Source of the DNA: Cnuella takakiae
GTDB lineage: Bacteria > Bacteroidota > Bacteroidia > Chitinophagales > Chitinophagaceae
Assembly (NCBI RefSeq): GCF_001953305.1
Contig: NZ_MTFE01000010.1
Coordinates: forward strand, 3,341,040 to 3,405,039
DNA: 64,000 nt
Direction: 5' to 3'
A program made the translations under genes and the position numbers. The notes under the pieces are model-generated. The model searched no databases, was not told where the DNA came from, and was given only the letters and a program-made list of their open reading frames with translations. This document shows, piece by piece, positions 61,969 to 64,000 of the stretch. The number at the start of each line of letters is the position of its first letter. The stretch's first letter is position 1.

Positions 61969-62295
61969 ATGAACATGTATCTCTTACAGGCTCCTGCCGG
62001 TGGTGGTGGTTTCCAGTTCATCTTCCTTGGTTTGATGATCGTGGTATTCTGGCTGTTTTTTATCCGCCCGCAGGCAAAAAAGGCTAAAACCCAAAAATCC
62101 TTTATCGATAACCTGCAGAAAGGCGACCGTGTGGTTACCATCGCAGGCATCCATGGCCGCATCAACGCGGTAAACGAAGACGGTACCATTTCCCTGGAAA
62201 TCAACCCCGGCTCTTACCTGAAAATTGAAAAAAGCGCCATCTCCCTGGAATGGAGCCAGCAGCTGAATAAAACTGGTGTAGCTGAAAAGAAATAA
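61969..62295 (+). CDS. yajC: preprotein translocase subunit YajC
   Basis: 108 residues. One membrane helix (FQFIFLGLMIVVFWLFFI) and the diagnostic cytosolic part FFIRPQAKKAKTQKSFIDNLQKGDRVVTIAGIHGRI, ending with a short beta domain (GSYLKIEKSAISLEW). Accessory of SecDF in protein export. Terminator at 62322-62347 follows. Confidence 0.94.
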   Translation: MNMYLLQAPAGGGGFQFIFLGLMIVVFWLFFIRPQAKKAKTQKSFIDNLQKGDRVVTIAGIHGRINAVNEDGTISLEINPGSYLKIEKSAISLEWSQQLNKTGVAEKK

Positions 62296-62321
62296 CCAGG
62301 ATCTACTGGGATCAATACATT

Positions 62322-62347
62322 AAGGGGAGTTTACAGCTCCCCTTTTT
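62322..62347 (+). terminator. yajC terminator
   Basis: AAGGGGAG/CTCCCCTT with loop TTTACAG, then TTTTT-rich tail. Confidence 0.8.
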
Positions 62348-62494
62348 AATTTTATCCGTATCAAAATTTCAGCATGAACTAAGTGGCTGCAAGAGGGCCC
62401 AGCATGGTGGATGCACCTGCTTTATTGTCCCTGAATGTTTGTTGAATAATCCTTTACTTAACTTTCCAGCCATTCCTTTCACCTCCAAATTATC

Positions 62495-63100
62495 GTGGTG
62501 CTTAAAATCGGTCTTACAGGCGGTATTGGTTCGGGTAAAACAACAGTTGCAAAAATCTTTGAACTGCTCGGCGTGCCGGTATACTATGCCGATTCTGCAT
62601 CCAAAAGGTTGTACCATACAGATCCAGAACTGAAGGCAAACCTGAAAATGCATTTTGGGAACGACATCTATCAAAATGAAATGCTGGACCGGCAGAAATT
62701 GGCCTCCTATGTTTTCGGCGACCCCGCCAAGCTGGAACTGCTCAACAGACTGGTGCACCCGCCCACCATACGCGATGCGGAAGCGTGGATGAAAGGCCAA
62801 ACTGCCCACTACGTGATTAAAGAAGCCGCCTTGCTATTTGAAAGTGGTTCCGTTGCCGGCCTCGATTATGTAATAGGTGTACAAACGCCAAAAGCTTTAC
62901 GCATACACCGGGTGATGCAGCGCGATGGTGCTACCCGCGAAGAAGTGCTGGCACGTATGGCAAGGCAGATTGATGCCGATATGAAGATGCGGTTGTGCGA
63001 TTACGTGATACAAAACGATGAACAATCGCTGATTATTCCGCAGGTGCTGGCATTGCACGAGCGGTTGCTTCAAAAAAGTTTGGATGGGAACACGGATTAG
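62495..63100 (+). CDS. coaE: dephospho-CoA kinase
   Basis: 201 residues. P-loop GGIGSGKTT at ~9-17, then IFELLGVPVYYADSASKRLYH, RLVHPPTIRDAEAWM, YVIKEAALLFESGSVAGLDYVIGVQTPKALRI and VIQNDEQS. Last step of coenzyme A synthesis. The start is GTG at 62495 (a second GTG follows at 62498); there is no in-frame ATG near. The last codons (DGNTD and stop) come from a 3' inverted repeat. Confidence 0.94.
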   Translation: MVLKIGLTGGIGSGKTTVAKIFELLGVPVYYADSASKRLYHTDPELKANLKMHFGNDIYQNEMLDRQKLASYVFGDPAKLELLNRLVHPPTIRDAEAWMKGQTAHYVIKEAALLFESGSVAGLDYVIGVQTPKALRIHRVMQRDGATREEVLARMARQIDADMKMRLCDYVIQNDEQSLIIPQVLALHERLLQKSLDGNTD

Positions 63101-63165
63101 ACGGATTGGACGGATGACAACGGATATTCATTAATCCGTCCAATCCGTTCCATCCGCGTTCCCAT
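63084..63165. repeat. inverted repeat overlapping the coaE 3' end
   Basis: ATGGGAAC (63084-63091) pairs with GTTCCCAT (63158-63165) and ACGGATTGGACGGAT (63101-63115) with ATCCGTCCAATCCGT (63134-63148); the interior is made of repeated GGAT/GACGGAT words. The element starts inside the coding region, so the CoaE C-terminus and stop codon (TAG 63098-63100) are repeat-derived. It differs in words from the other intergenic repeats but has the same design. Confidence 0.75.
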
Positions 63166-63177
63166 ACTCTTACCAAC

Positions 63178-63203
63178 AAAAAAGGCTAACCCGCAGGTCA
63201 GCC
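63178..63203 (-). terminator. terminator of the aminotransferase gene
   Basis: Minus strand GGCTGACC/GGTTAGCC (G-U pair) with loop TGCG, followed by TTTTTT; it lies ~24 bases after the aminotransferase stop. Confidence 0.7.
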
Positions 63204-63226
63204 CTTTTCTATTTTTAAAGAAATCC

Positions 63227-64000
63227 TTAGTTCAATTTAGCCAGTGCTTCCTTGATCCGGCCTACAGCCTTTTCGATATTGCCCAGGCTGTTAGCAAAGG
63301 AAAGACGGATGCACTCCGGATTGCCGAAAGCAGAACCGGTAACGGTGGAAACATGTGCGGTGTTGAGCAGGTACATACACAAGTCATCGCTATTGCTGAT
63401 TACAGAACCATCTTCGGCTTTTTTACCAAAAAACTTGTCTACGCGGGGGAAAGCGTAGAAAGCTCCATCAGGTTCTGCAAGGGCTACACCATCAATCTGG
63501 AGCAGCAGCTCAACGATGCGTTTGCGGCGCACGGCAAATTCTTTCACCATAGCTTCTGAAGCATCCAAGGGTGCAGTAAGGGCTATAATGGCGGCACGCT
63601 GTGCTACCGAGTTGGTACCGCTGGTAACCTGTCCCTGAATCTTTTCGCAAGCTTTTGCAATGGCAACAGGAGCAGCGATATAACCAATCCGCCAGCCAGT
63701 CATGGCAAATCCCTTAGACAAACCATTTACAATAATGGTACGGTCCTTCATGCCTTCCAGCGAGGCAATGCTCACCGGCTTTTGTCCATAAGTAATGTAT
63801 TCGTAGATCTCGTCGGAGATGATTGCAATGTTGGGATATTTGCGAAATACCTCAGCCAGGCCTTCCAGTTCCTCGGTGCTGTACACCGCGCCGCTGGGGT
63901 TGCAGGGCGAAGAGAACATGAACACTTTTGTCCTGGGAGTAATAGCAGCTTCCAGTTGTGCAGGCGTGATCTTATACCCGCATTCGAGGTCGGTTTTGAT
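63227..64000 (-). CDS. class I/II pyridoxal-phosphate aminotransferase, 5' end cut by window edge
   Basis: At least 257 residues visible; the reading frame runs open to the last base of the window (GYKITPAQLEAAITPRTKVFMF upstream of the first internal Met), so the N-terminus lies outside. Motifs: SSPCNPSGAVY, ISDEIYEYITYG, PLP lysine in VNGLSKGFAMTGWRIGYI, AFYAFPRVDKFFG and SAFGNPECIRLSFANS. This pattern is that of class I aspartate-type aminotransferases of the Ib (AspC/aspartate aminotransferase) group. Substrate specificity is not settled. A terminator follows the stop. Confidence 0.9.
   Translation of the reverse strand: MKTDLECGYKITPAQLEAAITPRTKVFMFSSPCNPSGAVYSTEELEGLAEVFRKYPNIAIISDEIYEYITYGQKPVSIASLEGMKDRTIIVNGLSKGFAMTGWRIGYIAAPVAIAKACEKIQGQVTSGTNSVAQRAAIIALTAPLDASEAMVKEFAVRRKRIVELLLQIDGVALAEPDGAFYAFPRVDKFFGKKAEDGSVISNSDDLCMYLLNTAHVSTVTGSAFGNPECIRLSFANSLGNIEKAVGRIKEALAKLN

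Noticed and set aside
1-64000. tRNA, rRNA, CRISPR array, IS element or prophage
   Set aside because: I looked for T-loop sequences, regularly spaced direct repeats, transposase or integrase motifs and found none; short inverted repeats alone do not establish an IS.

Overview
The window is a chromosomal segment of a Bacteroidota, most likely a member of the Chitinophagaceae or a close relative. The signs are a type IX secretion (type B) C-terminal domain on a giant PKD-repeat adhesin, a ~300-residue NusB, start codons without Shine-Dalgarno sequences, Bacteroidota-type -7 boxes (TAnnTTTG, for example TAACTTTG followed by CACCGC at two places), many secreted and lipoprotein products, and a nusB-DUF1573-yajC-coaE gene order. 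Base composition is even at about half GC apart from a few AT-rich gaps. I found no tRNA, rRNA, CRISPR array, transposase or phage gene.

Layout. 0.3-8.3 kb: T9SS adhesin, HAD phosphatase, two DsbA-fold proteins (one with a broken active site), pirin, nitroreductase and its TetR-type repressor; an identical 14-bp operator-like sequence lies in front of tetR and of the nitroreductase. 8.4-15.5 kb: a minus-strand cluster of DUF1549/DUF1553 cytochrome-like lipoprotein, Tat-exported DUF1501 protein, NHL beta-propeller and a membrane DUF2231/cytochrome/LRR protein. 15.6-20.6 kb: PAP2 phosphatase, small exported proteins, YdcF, ankyrin protein, DUF3820 protein and a KirBac-type potassium channel. 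20.6-26.2 kb: a very large DUF4011 helicase-nuclease resembling the Hhe antiphage gene, next to AT-rich DNA. 26.2-32.6 kb: an all-secreted five-gene run (helical periplasmic protein, DcaP-like porin, periplasmic glutaminase, metal-dependent hydrolase, DUF481 barrel) facing another outer-membrane barrel. 32.9-47.1 kb: thioredoxin, CysK, a hybrid-free sensor kinase, a long helical cytosolic protein, acyl-CoA ligase, AHSA1-like protein, transglutaminase, a CotH/FAM20-like kinase-motif lipoprotein, RlmH and rhomboid protease. 47.1-55.6 kb: TilS-TPR, EtfBA, bifunctional nuclease, IspE, QueD-like protein, ornithine aminotransferase, membrane protein, PorT-type barrel. 56.3-64 kb: GroESL, small secreted protein, YbjJ-like MFS, NusB, DUF1573, YajC, CoaE and an aminotransferase cut by the window edge.

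Most genes are ordinary core functions. The parts worth a second look are regulatory or non-coding: the TetR operator pair, a 20-bp perfect palindrome before etfB, a candidate small RNA with its own promoter, internal repeat and terminator at 37.3-37.5 kb, a branched RNA-like structure behind cysK, a hairpin buried in the DUF481 signal-peptide codons, and a set of word-like intergenic inverted repeats (between etfB and etfA, before yajC, between groES and groEL, and at the 3' end of coaE). The protein-level oddities are the SxxC DsbA-like protein, the Hhe-like nuclease, the secreted glutaminase-porin operon and the kinase-like lipoprotein. Start sites were moved from the longest reading frame where homology, signal peptides or start codons argued for it; GTG and TTG starts are stated where used.
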